A stretch of DNA of 64,000 nt from Stutzerimonas stutzeri (GCF_002890895.1 NZ_POUL01000013.1:1-64000), one strand, 5' to 3'. Shown: positions 8,124 through 17,560, numbered from the stretch's first letter. Numbers and translations: made by a program. The notes: a model not told the origin generated them from the sequence alone.

Positions 8124-8635
8124 CCCCGTTCAAGACCATCAAGCCGTCCACCCTGGACCGCGACGCCTTTATCTCGACCTTCGCTGATGTCTACGAGCAC
8201 TCGCCGTGGGTCGCCGACACTGTTTATCAGGCCGGTGTGGACGAGACGCTGGACTACGTGGAGGTGATGCACACCCGCATGTCGCAGGCCATGTTGTCGG
8301 CTCACCACGACACCCAGCTGGCACTGATCAACGCTCACCCGGACCTTGCCGGCAAGGCTGCCGTACGCGGCGAGCTGACCGCATCGAGCACCGCCGAGCA
8401 GGCCGGTGCCGGGATTCATGAATGCACGGCCGAAGAGTTCGCCCGCTTTACCGAGCTGAACGATGCCTACAAGGCCAAGTTCGGCTTCATCTTCATCATG
8501 GCGGTCAAGGGCAGTAACCGGCACCAGATCCTTGCAGCCTTCGAGGAGCGCATGAATAACTCGCAAGAGCAGGAATTCGCCCGCGCCCTGGCCGAAATCA
8601 ACAAGATCGCCCTGTTCCGTCTGCAGGCGATGTAA
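8120..8635 (+). CDS. uraD: OHCU decarboxylase
   Basis: A 171-residue enzyme that decarboxylates 2-oxo-4-hydroxy-4-carboxy-5-ureidoimidazoline to S-allantoin. The motif [13 protein letters not shown] carries the likely catalytic His73, followed by the conserved Glu/Gln-rich [12 protein letters not shown] and [22 protein letters not shown]. The ATG at 8120 overlaps the puuE stop as ATGA, implying coupled translation. Gene order puuE-uraD-alc-allA resembles the PAO1 purine cluster. Confidence 0.94.
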   Translation: MTPFKTIKPSTLDRDAFISTFADVYEHSPWVADTVYQAGVDETLDYVEVMHTRMSQAMLSAHHDTQLALINAHPDLAGKAAVRGELTASSTAEQAGAGIHECTAEEFARFTELNDAYKAKFGFIFIMAVKGSNRHQILAAFEERMNNSQEQEFARALAEINKIALFRLQAM

Positions 8636-8673
8636 GCAAGCACCATCAGACGACACGAAGAGAAGAACAACGT

Positions 8674-9669
8674 ATGAAAAGCTACGCCGTACCTTTCGAA
8701 AAATACGTCAACCTGGCCGACGCCCGTCTGGGCACCAAGGCCATCTCCGTCACCGACGACTGGTTCGCCGACGTCAACCGGCTGTTCCAGCCGACGCCGG
8801 CCGTATGGAAGGAGGGCGTTTTCGATGACAACGGCAAGTGGATGGACGGCTGGGAGTCGCGCCGCAAGCGCTTCGAAGGCTACGACCACGCGGTCGTTCG
8901 CCTCGGCGTGCCCGGCTCGATCAAGGGCGTCGACATCGACACCAGCTTCTTCACCGGCAACTTCCCGCCCTCCGCCTCACTGGAAGCCTGCTTCCTCGCC
9001 GAAGGCGACCCGGACGACAACACCCAGTGGACTGAAATCCTTCCCGCGGTAGAGCTGCAAGGCAACAGCCACCATTACCACGAGATCGCGTTCGACAAGC
9101 CGGTCAGCCACCTACGCTTCAACATCTACCCGGATGGTGGTGTCGCCCGTCTGCGCGTGCACGGCATTCCGTACCGCGACTGGAGCACGGTTGGTGACAA
9201 CGAGCAGCTCGACCTGGCCTCGGCGCTCAACGGCGGCCGCGCACTGGCCTGCTCCGATGAGCATTTCGGTCGCATGAGCAACATTCTCAACCCGGGTCGC
9301 GGCATCAACATGGGCGACGGCTGGGAAACCGCCCGCCGCCGCACGCCGGGCAACGATTGGGTCATCGTCGCGCTGGGCACCCCTGGCGAAATCGAGCGCA
9401 TCGTCGTCGACACCCTGCACTTCAAAGGCAACTACCCGGACAGCTGCAACATCCAGGCGGCCTTTGTTAAAGGCGGCACCGACAGCCAGATCGAGACCCA
9501 GAGCCTGTTCTGGCGTGAACTGTTGCCGAGCCAGAAGCTGGAAATGCACGCCGAACACGAGTTCAGCGAGCAGATCGCCAAGCTTGGTCCGATCACCCAC
9601 GTGCGCCTGAACATCTTCCCCGACGGTGGCGTCAGCCGTCTGCGGTTGTTCGGCAAGGCAGTGAAGTAA
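8674..9669 (+). CDS. alc: Allantoicase
   Basis: A 331-residue enzyme that hydrolyses allantoate to ureidoglycolate and urea. It shows the two internal jelly-roll repeats of the family: [11 protein letters not shown]...[22 protein letters not shown], then [11 protein letters not shown]...[22 protein letters not shown] (key residues only). Each repeat ends with an [14 protein letters not shown]-type strand. It follows uraD by 38 nt in the operon. Confidence 0.95.
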   Translation: MKSYAVPFEKYVNLADARLGTKAISVTDDWFADVNRLFQPTPAVWKEGVFDDNGKWMDGWESRRKRFEGYDHAVVRLGVPGSIKGVDIDTSFFTGNFPPSASLEACFLAEGDPDDNTQWTEILPAVELQGNSHHYHEIAFDKPVSHLRFNIYPDGGVARLRVHGIPYRDWSTVGDNEQLDLASALNGGRALACSDEHFGRMSNILNPGRGINMGDGWETARRRTPGNDWVIVALGTPGEIERIVVDTLHFKGNYPDSCNIQAAFVKGGTDSQIETQSLFWRELLPSQKLEMHAEHEFSEQIAKLGPITHVRLNIFPDGGVSRLRLFGKAVK

Positions 9670-9676
9670 AAACTCC

Positions 9677-9712
9677 TGTAGGAGCGAGCTTGCTCGCAAG
9701 CTCGCTCCTACA
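9677..9712. repeat. REP palindrome between alc and allA
   Basis: A perfect 16-bp inverted repeat with arms 9677-9692 and 9697-9712 and a CTCG loop, starting TGTAGGAGCGAGC. This is the well-known Pseudomonas REP type. It sits inside the operon, 8 nt after the alc stop and 24 nt before allA, where it could stabilise or attenuate the mRNA. Confidence 0.88.
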
Positions 9713-9736
9713 TAAACACCAAACAGAGCAGTCCCT

Positions 9737-10261
9737 ATGCGCACACTCAAGATCGAACCGCTGACCAAGGAAGCCTTTGCCCCCTTCGGTGATGTCATCG
9801 AAACCGAAGGCAGCGACTACTTCATGATCAATAACGGTTCCACCCGCCGCTATCACAAGCTGGCGTCGGTCGAGACCGCGCAGCCGGACGACAGGGCCAT
9901 CATCAGCATCTTCGCCGCCGACGCGCTGGAAATGCCGCTGGTCATTCGCATGCTCGAAAGACACCCGCAGGGCAGCCAGGCTTTCATTCCGCTGCTCGGC
10001 AACCCCTTTCTGGTCGTGGTCGCGCCACCTGGCGATGCACCTGTACCGGGTAACGTCCGCGCCTTCCGCAGCAACGGCAGGCAGGGCGTCAATTACCACC
10101 GCGGCGTCTGGCACCACCCGGTGCTGACGATCGAAAAGCGGGATGAATTCCTGGTGGTCGATCGCAGCGGTTCTGGCAACAACTGCGACGAGCATTTTTT
10201 CACCGAGGACGAGCAGCTTCTCCTCGACCCCCACCGGGACTCCGGCCAGGCAACCGATTGA
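9737..10261 (+). CDS. allA: Ureidoglycolate lyase
   Basis: A 174-residue enzyme that splits ureidoglycolate to glyoxylate and urea, completing urate breakdown. Family features include LTKEAFAPFGDVIE near the N terminus, the conserved HPQGSQAFIPL, and NYHRGVWHHPVLTI with metal-site-like histidines. It is separated from alc by a REP hairpin. Glyoxylate-handling genes are not in the window. Confidence 0.94.
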   Translation: MRTLKIEPLTKEAFAPFGDVIETEGSDYFMINNGSTRRYHKLASVETAQPDDRAIISIFAADALEMPLVIRMLERHPQGSQAFIPLLGNPFLVVVAPPGDAPVPGNVRAFRSNGRQGVNYHRGVWHHPVLTIEKRDEFLVVDRSGSGNNCDEHFFTEDEQLLLDPHRDSGQATD

Positions 10262-10398
10262 TCAGCGCGGGCATGACCGGCGCGGCTGTGGACTAGCCGA
10301 CACCAGACATGCGTGCTTCAGAACAAGCGGAACACTTGCGACGAGTCGAATAAGAAGAAACAACGGTTGGCGTGCCAGCCGTGCAAGAGGTAATTATC

Positions 10399-11652
10399 GT
10401 GGAAGCACATCTGACCGAATGGCTGAACCTTACTGTTCGCTGGATACACATGATCGTCGGCATCGCCTGGATCGGTGCGTCGTTCTACTTCGTCTGGCTG
10501 GAAAACAACCTTAACCGCGCCAACCCCCGCGACGGCCTGTCGGGCGATCTCTGGGCGATTCACGGCGGCGGTATCTACCACCTGGAAAAGTACAAGCTGG
10601 CACCGCCACAGATGCCGGACAACCTGCACTGGTTCAAGTGGGAGGCCTACACCACCTGGCTGTCGGGCGTGACCCTGCTGATGGTGGTCTACTACCTCAA
10701 CCCTTCGCTCTACCTGATCGCGCCTGGCAGTGATCTGGCGCCGGCCATGGCCATTGCCATCGGTTTCGGCTCGCTGATCGTCGGCTGGTTCGTCTATGAC
10801 GTGCTCTGTGACTCGCCGCTTGGCAAGAAGCCCGCACTGCTCGGCCTGATCCTGTTTGTCCTGGTGATCTTCGCTGCCTGGGCCTATTCGCAGGTCTTCA
10901 GCGGACGTGCGGCGTACATCCACACCGGCGCGCTGATCGGAACCATCATGGTCGGCAACGTGTTCCGCATCATCATGCCGGCACAACGTGCGCTGGTCGC
11001 TGCCATCGAGCAGAACCGCACGCCGGACCCATTGCTGCCCGCCAAGGGCCTGCTGCGCTCGCGCCACAACAACTACTTCACCCTGCCGGTGCTGTTCATC
11101 ATGATCAGCAACCACTTCCCGAGCACCTACGGCAGCCAGTACAACTGGCTGATCCTGGCCGGTATCTCGGTACTCGCGGTGCTGGTGCGTCACTACTTCA
11201 ACACCCGTCATGACAGCAATCGCTTCGCCTGGACACTGCCTGCTGCTGCGGTTGGCATGATCTGTCTGGCGTTCGTCACTGCGCCGAACCGCCAGGGTGG
11301 CGTACCCAATGCGGTGCCAACCAGTCCGCGTGAGCAAAGCCTCGAAGCCCAGCAGGCCGCTGCCGCAGCACCGGCCGCGCAAGCCGGCAACAGCGAGTTT
11401 GCCGCGGTTCATCGGGTGATCAACGAGCGCTGCACCGTTTGCCACGCCGCGCAGCCAAGCAGCCCGCTGTTCAGCGCAGCGCCCGCAGGCGTGATGTTTG
11501 ATACGCCCGAGCAGATCCGCCTGCAGGCTGCGAAGATTCATGCGCAAGCCGTGGCCAGTCAGATCATGCCGCTGGGCAACATGACCAACATGACTCAGGA
11601 CGAGCGCGACCTGCTCGGAGCCTGGATCGACAAGGGCGCGCCGATCGACTGA
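10399..11652 (+). CDS. puuD: Membrane urate hydroxylase PuuD with fused cytochrome c
   Basis: This 417-residue protein oxidises urate to 5-hydroxyisourate without making H2O2, passing electrons to a haem. The N-terminal membrane part (about residues 1-310, eight or so hydrophobic segments, starting EWLNLTVRWIHMIVGIAWIGASFYFVWLE in the conserved region) belongs to the DUF989/urate oxidase N-terminal family. An Ala/Gln-rich linker leads to a C-terminal cytochrome c domain with CTVCH (Cys345, Cys348, His349) and a likely Met ligand in IMPLGNMTNMT. The GTG at 10399 follows AGAGG by 8 nt and is preferred over upstream in-frame starts. No classical soluble uricase is present, so this is the pathway's entry enzyme. 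Confidence 0.92.
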   Translation: MEAHLTEWLNLTVRWIHMIVGIAWIGASFYFVWLENNLNRANPRDGLSGDLWAIHGGGIYHLEKYKLAPPQMPDNLHWFKWEAYTTWLSGVTLLMVVYYLNPSLYLIAPGSDLAPAMAIAIGFGSLIVGWFVYDVLCDSPLGKKPALLGLILFVLVIFAAWAYSQVFSGRAAYIHTGALIGTIMVGNVFRIIMPAQRALVAAIEQNRTPDPLLPAKGLLRSRHNNYFTLPVLFIMISNHFPSTYGSQYNWLILAGISVLAVLVRHYFNTRHDSNRFAWTLPAAAVGMICLAFVTAPNRQGGVPNAVPTSPREQSLEAQQAAAAAPAAQAGNSEFAAVHRVINERCTVCHAAQPSSPLFSAAPAGVMFDTPEQIRLQAAKIHAQAVASQIMPLGNMTNMTQDERDLLGAWIDKGAPID

Positions 11653-11665
11653 TCGCCGCTCACCA

Positions 11666-11692
11666 GCCGCGCTTTCGAGCGCGGCTTTTTTT
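11666..11692 (+). terminator. Terminator after puuD
   Basis: GCCGCGCT (11666-11673), loop TTCG and AGCGCGGC (11678-11685) form a perfect stem followed by seven T, 13 nt after the puuD stop. Confidence 0.92.
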
Positions 11693-11863
11693 CACCTCTT
11701 CAACGCTCAAGCCGCGCTGCACCAGGCGAGGCCTCAGCTCAACCCGAGATCAAGCCCAGCGGACGGCGACAGCCGCAACCCCGAGCACCCTTATACCCGG
11801 CCCCGCTCGTTCGGCGGGGCCACCGCGACCATCCAATAACAAAAGCGTCCGAGGTGTTTTTGC

Positions 11864-13213
11864 ATGAACGATGTGACCGAGCGAGAGACCGCACCCGCCA
11901 CAGAGAAGCGGCTGCCCTTGCTGCAGATGCTGCTGGTGAGTTTCCAGCACGTGCTGCTGATGTATGGCGGCGCGGTTGCCGTCCCGCTGATCGTGGGCCA
12001 GGCAGCAGGGCTGTCTCGTGAGGAGATCGCCTTCCTGATCAACGCCGATCTTCTGGTGGCCGGCATCGCCACGGTCGTGCAATCGATGGGCATCGGGCCG
12101 GTGGGCATCCGCATGCCGGTGATGATGGGCGCCAGCTTCGCGGCGGTCAGCAGCATGGTAGTGATGGCCGGCATGCCCGGCGTGGGCATGACCGGAATTT
12201 TCGGCGCGACTATCGCAGCCGGCTTCTTCGGCCTATTGATTGCGCCGTTCGTGTGCAAGATCGTCCGCCTGTTTCCCCCGCTGGTAACGGGCACCGTGAT
12301 TACCGCCATCGGCCTTTCGCTGTTCCCGGTCGCAGTGAACTGGGCGGGTGGTGGCAGCGGCACCGGTCAGTTCGGCGCCCTGCCCTACCTAGGCGTGGCG
12401 GCAGCCGTGCTGGCGGTGATTCTGCTGATCAACCAGTTCATGCGCGGCTTCTGGGTCAACGTCTCGGTCTTGATCGGCATGGCGCTGGGCTACGTACTCG
12501 CCGGCAGCCTGGGCATGGTCGACTTGTCCGGCATCAACGCCGCGCCGGCATTCCAGGTGGTCACGCCGAATCACTTCGGGGCGCCGCAGTTCCTGCTCGC
12601 ACCGATCCTGTCGATGTGCCTCGTGGTGGTGATCATCTTTGTCGAATCAGCCGGCATGTTTCTCGCGCTGGGCAAGATCACCGGGCAGGAGGTCGACCCG
12701 AAGCAGCTGCGCCGTGGCCTGCTGTGCGATGCCGGCGCGACCTTCCTGGCCGGGTTCATGAACACCTTTACCCACTCCTCTTTCGCGCAGAACATCGGCC
12801 TGGTGCAGATGACCGGCGTACGTAGCCGCTTCGTCACGGCGATTGCCGGGCTGTTCCTGATCAGCCTGAGCCTGCTGCCCAAGGCCGCATTCATGGTGGC
12901 TTCGATTCCGGCGGCGGTGCTGGGCGGCGCCGGCATCGCCATGTTCGGCATGGTCGCGGCCACTGGTATCAAGATTCTTCAGGAAGCTGACATCGGTGAC
13001 CGTCGAAACCAGCTGCTGGTGGCGGTGAGCATCGGCCTCGGGATGGTGCCGGTAGTCCGCCCTGAGTTCTTTGCGCATCTGCCGCATTGGATGGAGCCGA
13101 TCACCCACAGCGGTATCGCGGTGGCGACGCTCAGCGCGGTGACCCTCAACCTGCTGTTCAACGTGCTCGGTGGCGCCGAACGCCAGGCGCTCACAGGCGC
13201 TGCGCATCACTGA
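11864..13213 (+). CDS. NCS2/NAT permease, urate/xanthine type
   Basis: A 449-residue nucleobase-cation symporter with about 12-14 membrane helices. The first helix has the QH motif (FQHVLLM), helix 8 has FVESAGMFLALGKITG and the NAT signature is QNIGLVQMTG. These place it in the NAT branch that includes XanP/UacP/UacT. Next to puuD and allA, import of urate or xanthine is the likely role. No TTGT-NN-ACAA site was found in its 211-nt upstream gap, so its regulation may differ from that of the other permeases. Confidence 0.88.
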   Translation: MNDVTERETAPATEKRLPLLQMLLVSFQHVLLMYGGAVAVPLIVGQAAGLSREEIAFLINADLLVAGIATVVQSMGIGPVGIRMPVMMGASFAAVSSMVVMAGMPGVGMTGIFGATIAAGFFGLLIAPFVCKIVRLFPPLVTGTVITAIGLSLFPVAVNWAGGGSGTGQFGALPYLGVAAAVLAVILLINQFMRGFWVNVSVLIGMALGYVLAGSLGMVDLSGINAAPAFQVVTPNHFGAPQFLLAPILSMCLVVVIIFVESAGMFLALGKITGQEVDPKQLRRGLLCDAGATFLAGFMNTFTHSSFAQNIGLVQMTGVRSRFVTAIAGLFLISLSLLPKAAFMVASIPAAVLGGAGIAMFGMVAATGIKILQEADIGDRRNQLLVAVSIGLGMVPVVRPEFFAHLPHWMEPITHSGIAVATLSAVTLNLLFNVLGGAERQALTGAAHH

Positions 13214-13238
13214 CAATACCGTCCCAAATAAGCCCCCA

Positions 13239-13266
13239 GGCCCGCCATGTGCGGGCCTTATTTTTT
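13239..13266 (+). terminator. Terminator after the first NAT permease
   Basis: GGCCCGC (13239-13245) and GCGGGCC (13251-13257) pair across a 5-nt loop, followed by TTATTTTTT. Confidence 0.88.
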
Positions 13267-13372
13267 CTGCCTTGCTTTATTCTCCAGCCGCCCGACACTC
13301 GACAAGCACCGCACCACCGTTAAAATGCCCCGCCGTCCTATCCCCGCCCGCCCGAACGAGAAGGTCTGACCC

Positions 13373-14923
13373 ATGATCGAAGCAACCTGGATCGCCTTCG
13401 CATTCATCCTCGGCCTTGCGACACGCTCGATCGGGCTGCCACCCCTGATTGGTTATCTGGCTGCCGGCTTTGCCCTCGCCGCCTTTGGCGAACATTTCGG
13501 GGTCGGCCCGACCGACAGTGTGATTCTCGAGCACCTCGCGCACCTGGGCGTGCTGCTGCTGCTGTTCACGGTCGGTCTCAAGCTCAAGCTGAGCAACCTG
13601 GTGCGCCGCGAAGTCATCGGCGGCAGCCTGCTCCACTTCGGCATATCCAGCCTGGTGGTAATGCCGGCGATTCTGCTGTTTCTCGACACCAGCTGGCGCG
13701 ACAGTCTGTTGCTGGCGATCGCCTTGTCGTTCTCCAGTACCGTACTGGCCGCGAAAGTGCTTGAAGGCAAACGCGAACTGCGCGCCTTTCATGGCCGTGT
13801 CGCCATTGGAGTCCTGATCATTCAGGACCTGATCGCTCTGGTGGTGATGAGCATCGCCAGCGGCAAGGTGCCGTCAGCCTGGGCGCTGCTGGTGTTCGGC
13901 TTACCATTACTGCGCCCGCTGCTGTTCCGCCTGCTCGATCACAGCGGCCACGAGGAACTGATGGTGTTGCTGGGGCTGATGCTGGCGCTGGTCGCCGGCG
14001 GTCTCGGCTTTGAATATGTGGGCCTGAGCTCCGAGCTGGGCGCGCTGGCCTTCGGTGCGATGCTGGCCAAACACAAGCGCGCCACCGAGCTTTCCAATTC
14101 ACTCTGGGCGATCAAGGAAGTCTTCCTGGTCGGGTTCTTTCTGCAGATCGGCATCGGTGGCCTGCCGGACATGAACGCCATGCTCTTCGCCGGCGCAGTA
14201 GCACTGCTGTTGCCGCTCAAGGGCGCGCTGTTCTTTTTCCTGTTCCTGCTGTTCCGCCTGCGCGCGCGCAGTGCCTTTCTCAGCGCTGCAAGCCTAACCA
14301 ACTACAGTGAGTTCGGCCTGATTGTCGCCAGCGTGGTGCTGCCGCAATGGCTTACCCCACTGGCCATCACCGTGGCCCTGTCGTTTGTTGTCTCTGCTCA
14401 GCTCAACCGGATTTCACACCCGCTCTACGACCGCTTTGCCAGACGCCTGATCCCTCTGGAGCGCAACACACGCCACCCAGACGAACAGCCGGTGTCGCTG
14501 GGCGACGCGCAGATCCTGATCATGGGTATGGGCCGCACCGGACGTGCCGCCTACGATCATCTGCAGAATCAGGGCTGGCGATTGATCAGTCTCGATTCCG
14601 ACCCGGTAACCGTGGAAAAAAGCAGCGAAAAAGGCCGCCACGTACTGTTCGCTGACGCCGAAGACCAGATGTTCTGGGAGAGCCTGGAGATGAACAAGGT
14701 CGAGGCGGTGATCCTGGCGATGAACGATGCGGAAGCGAAGATCATCTCCACGCGCAAACTGCGTGGCAAAGGTTTCGATGGGCTGATCGTCTCCCACGCG
14801 ATGTACGAAGACATCGCCCAGCAGATCGAGGAGGCCGGCGCGGATCGCACTTACCTGACCATGAGCGAAGCCGGTGCGGGCCTGGCGGAGAACGTCGCGC
14901 GGGAACTGCAGCCAAACCGCTGA
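13373..14923 (+). CDS. KefB-like cation:proton antiporter with RCK domain
   Basis: A 516-residue CPA2-family antiporter. About 12 hydrophobic segments (residues 1-350) include GLPPLIGYLAAGF, SFSSTVLAAKVLE and GVLIIQDLIAL, the usual substrate-site region. A TrkA-N/RCK nucleotide-binding domain follows from about residue 375, with GMGRTG as the Rossmann loop and a D at the end of strand 2 (ISLDSDP). It likely exchanges K+ or Na+ for H+. It lies between two NCS2 permeases but has no obvious link to purines. Confidence 0.87.
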   Translation: MIEATWIAFAFILGLATRSIGLPPLIGYLAAGFALAAFGEHFGVGPTDSVILEHLAHLGVLLLLFTVGLKLKLSNLVRREVIGGSLLHFGISSLVVMPAILLFLDTSWRDSLLLAIALSFSSTVLAAKVLEGKRELRAFHGRVAIGVLIIQDLIALVVMSIASGKVPSAWALLVFGLPLLRPLLFRLLDHSGHEELMVLLGLMLALVAGGLGFEYVGLSSELGALAFGAMLAKHKRATELSNSLWAIKEVFLVGFFLQIGIGGLPDMNAMLFAGAVALLLPLKGALFFFLFLLFRLRARSAFLSAASLTNYSEFGLIVASVVLPQWLTPLAITVALSFVVSAQLNRISHPLYDRFARRLIPLERNTRHPDEQPVSLGDAQILIMGMGRTGRAAYDHLQNQGWRLISLDSDPVTVEKSSEKGRHVLFADAEDQMFWESLEMNKVEAVILAMNDAEAKIISTRKLRGKGFDGLIVSHAMYEDIAQQIEEAGADRTYLTMSEAGAGLAENVARELQPNR

Positions 14924-14974
14924 CTGACATTGAATCAAGCCCACCCAGCGGACAATCACTGCCCTGCCAGCGCA

Positions 14975-14986
14975 ATTGTGCACAAT
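14975..14986. promoter_or_regulatory. Operator-like palindrome E (distal NCS2 permease)
   Basis: ATTGTGCACAAT is identical to palindrome A. It is 150 nt before the permease start and just upstream of a candidate promoter TTCAAC, 17 nt, TATAGT (about 15003-15031). Here the site is upstream of the -35, so its effect may differ from that at puuE. Confidence 0.62.
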
Positions 14987-15135
14987 CGTTAAATTAATTG
15001 TTTCAACAGCTGTTCACAGGTTGTTATAGTCGAGCCCAACCTGACCGAACGAACAGCTTTTCGACGGTCAGTCTACGAGGTCCGTGCAGCCTCGGAAGCC
15101 CATGACCGAACAATAACGAATGGCAGGCTTGACTC

Positions 15136-16635
15136 ATGACCGCAACCGAATCCAGGAGCGGTGACGCTCCCAACCAGGACCTGATCTATCAGCTCGAAGA
15201 TCGCCCGGGTCCGATCCCCGCTACGTTCGCCGCGATACAGCACGTACTCGCCAGCTTCGTCGGCGTCATCACACCGACCCTGATCATCGGCAGCGTGCTG
15301 GGGTTGGGCGACTATGTCCCCTACCTCGTGAGCATGGCGCTGTTCGTCTCGGGCCTCGGCACCTTTATCCAGGCCAAGCGGATCGGCCCGATCGGCGCCG
15401 GCATGCTTTGTCTGCAGGGCACCAGCTTCGGCTTTCTCAGCGTGATTCTGGCGGCCGGCTTTATCGTGAAGAATCGGGGTGGCAGCCCTGAAGACATCCT
15501 AGCCACGCTGTTCGGCGTCGGCTTCTGCGCGGCCTTCGTCGAAATCGCTGTCAGCCGCTATATCGATAAACTGCGCCGAATCATCACGCCGGTGGTCACC
15601 GGCACCATCATCAGCCTGATGGGTCTGTCGCTGATCAAGGTCTCGATGACCGACATCGCCGGCGGCTACGGCGCAGAAAACCCAGGCGCCTTGCCGAATC
15701 TGGCGCTGGCCGGTCTGGTCCTCGGCACCATCATCGTCCTCAACCGCTTTGGCCTCCCCTTGCTGCGCTTGTCGGCGGTAATCGTGGCGCTGGTGGTGGG
15801 CTACGCGGCCGCTTGGATGATGGGCATGGTGGATTTTTCCAGCCTGGCCGCCTTGCCGGCAGTCAGCGTGCCGCAACCGTTCAAGTTCGGCTTTGCCTTC
15901 GATTGGATGGCCTTCATCCCCATCGCGGTGATCTTTCTGATTACGCCGCTGGAGACAGCCGGTGATCTGACCGCTAACTCGATGATCTCGCGTGAGCCGG
16001 TCAAGGGCCCGCTGTACATGAAGCGCATCAAGGGCGGCATTCTCGGCGACGGTTGCAGCTCGCTGCTGGCCGCGACCTTCAACAGCCTGCCGATGACCAC
16101 CTTCAGCCAGAACAACGGCGTGATACAGCTGACCGGCGTCGCCAGTCGCCATGTGGGTCTGTATATCGCCGGCATCCTGATCTTGCTGGCGCTGTTCCCG
16201 GTGGTCGGTGGCGTGTTGCAGCTGATGCCCAAGCCGGTGCTCGGCGGCGCCACGCTGATCATGTTCGGCACAGTCGCGATCGCAGGCATCAAGATCCTCG
16301 CCGAAGCCGGCCTCAACCGTCGCAACATGCTGATCGTGGCAATCTCGCTGGGCCTGGGCCTGGGCGTAGCCGCCGTACCGGATGTGCTGACCAACCTGCC
16401 CGACGTCCTGAAGAATATCTTCGGCTCACCCATCACCATCGGTGCGTTCAGCGCGATCCTGCTCAACTTCTTCCTTCCGCGCGAGCCGGAAGAGATGGAT
16501 GACTACGATCCGGACAACCTGATCGAGGACACGGTTGGCACCAACACCCTGGCCGTCAATATCCCCGATTACTCCAAGGTCCATCCGAAAGCCACCACCA
16601 CCGACCCATCGGCCCAGCTGACGCCTACGGGCTGA
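15136..16635 (+). CDS. NCS2/NAT xanthine-type permease
   Basis: A 499-residue symporter of the NAT branch, related to XanP and UacP. Features are the QH pair in AAIQHVLASFVG, FLITPLETAGDLTANS in helix 8, and the signature QNNGVIQLTG. An acidic, hydrophilic C-terminal tail of about 45 residues follows the last helix. A good ribosome-binding site (GGCAGG, 7-nt spacing) precedes the ATG. The promoter region carries palindrome E, tying the gene to the purine regulon, and the Tsx-like porin follows 75 nt later. Confidence 0.88.
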   Translation: MTATESRSGDAPNQDLIYQLEDRPGPIPATFAAIQHVLASFVGVITPTLIIGSVLGLGDYVPYLVSMALFVSGLGTFIQAKRIGPIGAGMLCLQGTSFGFLSVILAAGFIVKNRGGSPEDILATLFGVGFCAAFVEIAVSRYIDKLRRIITPVVTGTIISLMGLSLIKVSMTDIAGGYGAENPGALPNLALAGLVLGTIIVLNRFGLPLLRLSAVIVALVVGYAAAWMMGMVDFSSLAALPAVSVPQPFKFGFAFDWMAFIPIAVIFLITPLETAGDLTANSMISREPVKGPLYMKRIKGGILGDGCSSLLAATFNSLPMTTFSQNNGVIQLTGVASRHVGLYIAGILILLALFPVVGGVLQLMPKPVLGGATLIMFGTVAIAGIKILAEAGLNRRNMLIVAISLGLGLGVAAVPDVLTNLPDVLKNIFGSPITIGAFSAILLNFFLPREPEEMDDYDPDNLIEDTVGTNTLAVNIPDYSKVHPKATTTDPSAQLTPTG

Positions 16636-16710
16636 CGGCTCCGGCGCCCGGCCTGCGCGCCGGGCGCCTCACCTGCATTCATCACAACAACAAAACCAAA
16701 GGGTATCAAC

Positions 16711-17532
16711 ATGACCTTCAAGCGCACTTCACTGTCGCTGGCGATGGCCGGCTGCCTGCTGTCCGCCCCGGCCTTTGCCGATGGCATGCTTCACTGGCAG
16801 AACAACAGCCTCAGCTATCTCTATGGCCAGAATTTCAAGGTCGACGCCGGCGAGATCCAGCAAACCGTGACCTTCGAGCACGCCAGCGGCTGGAGCTGGG
16901 GCGACATGTTCCTGTTCGTCGATAACAAGTGGTACAACGGCCTGTCAGGCGAGGAAGGACACACCTACTACGGCGAATTCAGCCCGCGCCTGTCGCTCGG
17001 CAAACTGAGCGGCCAGGACGTGAGCTTCGGCCCGGTCAAGGATGTGTTGCTGGCAGCCACCTACGAGCGCGGCGAAAGCAGCGCCGGCCGCCCCAATCAG
17101 ACCTATCTGCTAGGCCCGGCTGTCGATCTCAATGTGCCCGGCTTCGATCGTCTGGCCATCAACGTGTACTACCGCAAGCCCGACGGCACCACCCGCCGCG
17201 CCTCCGGCCAGTGGCAGGTCACGCCGACCTGGGCGATGACCTTCCCGGTCGGCAAGTCAGACATCCTGTTCGACGGATTCATCGACTGGGTGGTCAACGA
17301 CGCCGGCTCGGAAAGCAGCGGTGATTTCATGTCGAAGAACCTGCACATCAACCCGCAGATCAAGTACGACCTGGGCAAGGCGCTGGACGGCGAGCCAGGC
17401 AAACTCTACGTCGGTATCGAATACGACTACTGGTCTGACAAATACGGCATCGAAGACGGTGGCTTTGTCAGCGATCTGGTCGGCGGCACCAACCAGAACA
17501 CCGCCAGTCTGCTGGTCAAAGCGCACTTCTAA
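16711..17532 (+). CDS. Tsx/OmpK-type outer-membrane nucleoside channel
   Basis: A 273-residue outer-membrane beta-barrel of the nucleoside-specific channel family. The signal peptide (about residues 1-23, ending PAFA-DG) leads into alternating amphipathic strands such as HWQNNSLSYLYGQNF, TYYGEFSPRLSLG and KLYVGIEYDYWSDKYGI, and the protein ends in the classic C-terminal Phe (KAHF). It lies directly downstream of the NCS2 permease and is probably co-transcribed, giving a matched outer- and inner-membrane uptake pair. Confidence 0.87.
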   Translation: MTFKRTSLSLAMAGCLLSAPAFADGMLHWQNNSLSYLYGQNFKVDAGEIQQTVTFEHASGWSWGDMFLFVDNKWYNGLSGEEGHTYYGEFSPRLSLGKLSGQDVSFGPVKDVLLAATYERGESSAGRPNQTYLLGPAVDLNVPGFDRLAINVYYRKPDGTTRRASGQWQVTPTWAMTFPVGKSDILFDGFIDWVVNDAGSESSGDFMSKNLHINPQIKYDLGKALDGEPGKLYVGIEYDYWSDKYGIEDGGFVSDLVGGTNQNTASLLVKAHF

Positions 17533-17560
17533 GCCAGCCGGCGCAGAGGTGTGGAACAAA

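Noticed and set aside
10318-11547. Minus-strand open frame of about 400 codons opposite puuD
   Set aside because: Rich in Arg/His/Gln/Asp and without domains; shadow of puuD.
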